In this document: piece after piece, positions 61,623 through 64,000 of the stretch
How positions within the stretch are numbered: the stretch's first letter is position 1
How the letters are laid out: each line of letters opens with the position of its first letter
Source of the DNA: SZUA-430 sp034440355
GTDB taxonomy: Bacteria > Pseudomonadota > Alphaproteobacteria > Micropepsales > Micropepsaceae
Direction of reading: 5' to 3'
Assembly (NCBI GenBank): GCA_034440355.1
Contig: JAWXBY010000123.1
Coordinates: forward strand, 9,946 to 73,945
DNA length: 64,000 nt
Translations under genes and position numbers: made by a program
The notes under the pieces: model-generated
What the model was told of the DNA's origin: nothing
Database searches by the model: none
What the model saw: only the letters and a program-made list of their open reading frames with translations

Positions 61623-61883
61623 GGGAATCTCGCCTTGGTTGTGTGTTGCAAGATCGGGGCGCCGCCTGCGGGCGGCGGGAACGAGGTGTTCCGAAAACGA
61701 TAGGGCCCGCGGTGTGATCGGGGTTCCATGATGTGTGACCAGTGTACGGACGGCGCTCTTGCGCGCGGCGCGCGGCTCGCGCATTTTACGGCCCGAACGG
61801 AGGCTTCGGAGTCGATTTCGCTCTTAGCGCCGTTCGCGATTTTCAAGCTCACACTCTTCGTCTCCTCAACGACGGATGTTCAT

Positions 61884-62813
61884 ATGCGGTTCGCGTTTCC
61901 GCTCCGCGCGGCGCTTGTTGGTCTGTCGATCGCGGCACTGGCGGGATGCGCCATCGACAAGGGACGCCAGGGGCAGCCCGGCGCTTACAAGGTCGGCACT
62001 CCCTACCAGATCGCCGGCGTTTGGTACTACCCGAAGGAAGACCCTTTCTACGATGAAACGGGCGTCGCCTCTTGGTATGGGTCGGACTTCCACGGCAAAG
62101 CGACCGCCAATGGCGAACGCTATGACATGGAGACGCTGACTGCGGCGCACCGGACCTTACCGATGCCCTCGATCGTGCGGGTGACGAATTTGGAGAACGG
62201 GCGGTCGATCCGTGTGCGCGTGAACGACCGCGGGCCGTATGCGCGCGGCCGGATTATCGACCTGTCCAAGCGCTCCGCGACGTTGCTGGGATTCCAGGAC
62301 CGGGGTACGGCGCGCGTGCGCGTTCAGTTCGAGGGCAGGGCTGAAGTCGGGGCTGCGGCGCCGCAAAGCGATAGCGATATGGCTTCGGCGCGGCCGGCGG
62401 ATGTGCGGGCGGCCCCTGTTGCCGGCGTGGCGAGCAGTTCACTAGCGCCGCCGCCGGGCGCGACCGCAGCGCCGCCGCGTGAGACCGCGCCGCCCGTGCG
62501 CGTTGCGCAGGCGGCCTCCACGGCGCAGGCCGACGGCAGTATCGAGCCGGACGGTGTGGTGACGACCGTGCCGGTGCCGTCCACGACTCGGCTGTGGGTG
62601 CAGGTCGGCGCGTTTTTGGCGCGCGGGAATGCCGATCGGCTCGCCGAACGGTTGCTCTATGTCGGGCCTGCGCAAGTGTCGCAAACCGGTGTCAACGGGA
62701 AGCCGCTTTACCGCGTGCGCTTCGGACCGTTCACAACCGTGGAGCAAGCAGATTCCATGTTGGACAAGGTGATCGGCAAGGGCCAAAACGGGGCACAGAT
62801 CGTCGTCGACTAA
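61884..62813 (+). CDS. rlpA: RlpA-type septal lytic transglycosylase lipoprotein
   Basis: A 309-residue lipoprotein: signal and lipobox ALAGC (Cys near 22). The RlpA double-psi beta-barrel follows with the features GVASWYGSDFHGKATANGER, YDMETLTAAHRTLPMPSIVR, RVNDRGPYARGRIIDLSKR. A Pro/Ala-rich linker leads to a C-terminal SPOR domain (LWVQVGAFLARGNADRLAER and GPAQVS) that recognises naked glycan strands at the septum. It cleaves those strands during cell separation. The ATG at 61884 gives the lipobox; the longer open frame upstream lacks a signal. rlpA-dacA order is typical. Confidence 0.93.
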   Translation: MRFAFPLRAALVGLSIAALAGCAIDKGRQGQPGAYKVGTPYQIAGVWYYPKEDPFYDETGVASWYGSDFHGKATANGERYDMETLTAAHRTLPMPSIVRVTNLENGRSIRVRVNDRGPYARGRIIDLSKRSATLLGFQDRGTARVRVQFEGRAEVGAAAPQSDSDMASARPADVRAAPVAGVASSSLAPPPGATAAPPRETAPPVRVAQAASTAQADGSIEPDGVVTTVPVPSTTRLWVQVGAFLARGNADRLAERLLYVGPAQVSQTGVNGKPLYRVRFGPFTTVEQADSMLDKVIGKGQNGAQIVVD

Positions 62814-62822
62814 GGAATGCTC

Positions 62823-64000
62823 ATGCGCTTCGTTTCGTTCTTCATCGGCGTGTTGCTGTTTGCCGTCTCGCCTGTGCTTGCTCAGCCTGAGGGAGATCCG
62901 ACGACCGAGATCCAGACCAACGCGCAGTTCGCGTTGATGATGGACTATGAGACCGGGGCTGTTCTGTTCTCGAAGGACGGCGATCAACCGATGGCGCCGG
63001 CGTCGATGGCGAAGCTGATGACGGTCGCCATCCTGTTCGAGAAGCTGAAGCACGGCGAATTGAAGCTCGACGACACGTTTACGGTGAGCGAGCAGGCGTG
63101 GCGCTTGTCGGTGGCGGGCAAGAACGAATCGTCGAAGATGTTCGTCAGCATCGGCTCGCAGATCAGAGTCGAAGACCTGCTGCAGGGCATTATCGTGCAG
63201 TCCGGCAACGACGCCTGCACTGTGGTGGCGGAGCATTTCTCGGGCAACGAGGAAGCGTTCTCGGACCTCATGAACGCCGAGGCGAAGAAGATCGGGCTCA
63301 AGAACTCGGTGTTCAAGAACGCCAGCGGTCTGCCGCATCCGGACATGACGGTCACGGCGCACGATCTTGCGTTGTTGGCGCAGTACATCATTCGCGAGTT
63401 TCCCGACCTCTATCGCTTCTTCGGCGAGAAGGAATTCACCTGGAACGGAATCAAGCAGGCCAACCGCAATTTGCTTCTGGGCGTTTATCCGGGCGCCGAT
63501 GGCTTGAAGACCGGACATACGCAGGCCTCCGGTTACGGCATGGTGGCGTCGGCGGAGCAAGATGGCCGGCGGCTGATCTTGGTCGTGAACGGATTGAAGA
63601 GCGAGGCTGAGCGCGCAGCCGAGACGAAGCGGCTGTTCGATTTGGCGTTTCGCGAGTTTCGCACTTATGCGCTGCTGAAGGCCGGCGAAGTGGTCGGCGA
63701 GGCGGAAGTGTGGGCTGGCGAGGTTCGCGGCGTTCCGCTTGCGGTACGACAGCCGGTGAAACTCCTCATGCGTCGTGCGTCGCGCGATGGACTGAAGGTG
63801 AAGCTGGATTACTTGGAGCCGGTGATCCCTCCGATCGCGCGCGGGCAGGAGTTGGGTAAGCTCACGATCACCGCGCCAGGCGTGCCAGATGTCGTTGTGC
63901 CGGTCTATGCCGGGGCCGACGTCGAAGCGGGCGGCCTGATGACTCAGATCAAAGTTGGGCTCAAAGAAATGCTGTCGAGCAAGCCGGAACCGGTTCCGGC
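62823..64000 (+). CDS. dacA: D-alanyl-D-alanine carboxypeptidase, 3' end cut by window
   Basis: A penicillin-binding protein of the S11 (DacA, PBP5/6) type, about 392 residues visible, with no stop before the window end. It has a signal peptide (cut near LAQPEG), the acyl-Ser motif SMAK (MAPASMAKLMTV), SGN in VQSGNDACTVV and KTG in GLKTGHTQASGYGM, in the right order. The second domain (LLKAGEVVGEAEVWAGEVRG) is beta-rich and the C-terminal amphipathic membrane anchor is likely beyond the edge. It trims the pentapeptide stem. It begins 9 bp after rlpA. Confidence 0.93.
   Translation, partial: MRFVSFFIGVLLFAVSPVLAQPEGDPTTEIQTNAQFALMMDYETGAVLFSKDGDQPMAPASMAKLMTVAILFEKLKHGELKLDDTFTVSEQAWRLSVAGKNESSKMFVSIGSQIRVEDLLQGIIVQSGNDACTVVAEHFSGNEEAFSDLMNAEAKKIGLKNSVFKNASGLPHPDMTVTAHDLALLAQYIIREFPDLYRFFGEKEFTWNGIKQANRNLLLGVYPGADGLKTGHTQASGYGMVASAEQDGRRLILVVNGLKSEAERAAETKRLFDLAFREFRTYALLKAGEVVGEAEVWAGEVRGVPLAVRQPVKLLMRRASRDGLKVKLDYLEPVIPPIARGQELGKLTITAPGVPDVVVPVYAGADVEAGGLMTQIKVGLKEMLSSKPEPVP

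Noticed and set aside
1..64000. tRNA, rRNA, CRISPR, transposon or prophage signals
   Set aside because: None was seen: no tRNA-like TTCGA loop in gaps, no evenly spaced repeats and no transposase or integrase motif.

Overview
The window is about 64 kb of GC-rich chromosomal DNA from an alphaproteobacterium. The evidence is a long, well-conserved housekeeping gene order (proS-lolC-lolD-dnaE; rpsB-tsf-pyrH-frr-uppS-cdsA-dxr-rseP-bamA-ompH-lpxD-fabZ-lpxA-lpxI-lpxB; gltA-gltX-comEC-lexA-moeA-moaC-trp genes; trpE-ppiD-tpiA; rlpA-dacA), use of LpxI, a short ProRS, and GTTC-N7-GTTC LexA boxes. No order or genus can be assigned safely. No rRNA, tRNA, transposase, integrase, CRISPR array or prophage was seen. 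The genes at both window edges are cut off.

Layout. 1-8.3 kb: mixed genes: a secreted protein with NlpC/P60-like residues (5' end missing), an ankyrin-repeat gene broken by a short deletion, an EamA transporter, a DoxX protein, an endonuclease/exonuclease/phosphatase-fold protein, a fused double-M16 lipoprotein peptidase and an unknown secreted protein. 8.5-15.8 kb: proS, the Lol lipoprotein exporter, a small membrane protein and dnaE. 15.9-18.3 kb: an esterase, a small membrane protein and an aminotransferase. 18.3-33.4 kb: one long plus-strand block linking translation (S2, EF-Ts, RRF), UMP kinase, isoprenoid and phospholipid synthesis, outer-membrane protein assembly and lipid A synthesis. 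It ends in a bidirectional terminator shared with gltA. 33.4-43.7 kb: gltA and gltX, comEC, lexA with two SOS boxes, then moeA, moaC, trpDC and trpG on the minus strand.

43.7-55.5 kb is accessory: aldehyde dehydrogenase, a VanY-like peptidase, an unknown secreted protein, thiolase, a hybrid histidine kinase, a three-gene XRE/ImmA locus, SDR, MAPEG, GAF and a small secreted protein. It lies between trpG and trpE, which in many alphaproteobacteria are neighbours. From 55.5 kb the minus-strand trpE-ppiD pair resumes, followed by tpiA, a receiver-domain protein, an SDR, rlpA and a truncated dacA.

The most unusual points are: a MoaC protein carrying an extra C-terminal helix-turn-helix-like domain; a single-chain TrpD-TrpC fusion; the roughly 12-kb interruption of the trp cluster; the three-gene HTH/ImmA/unknown locus with a candidate operator; and a 450-bp gene-free region with an SOS-like box and a long palindrome. 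Domain calls come from reading motifs by eye; no database search was run.
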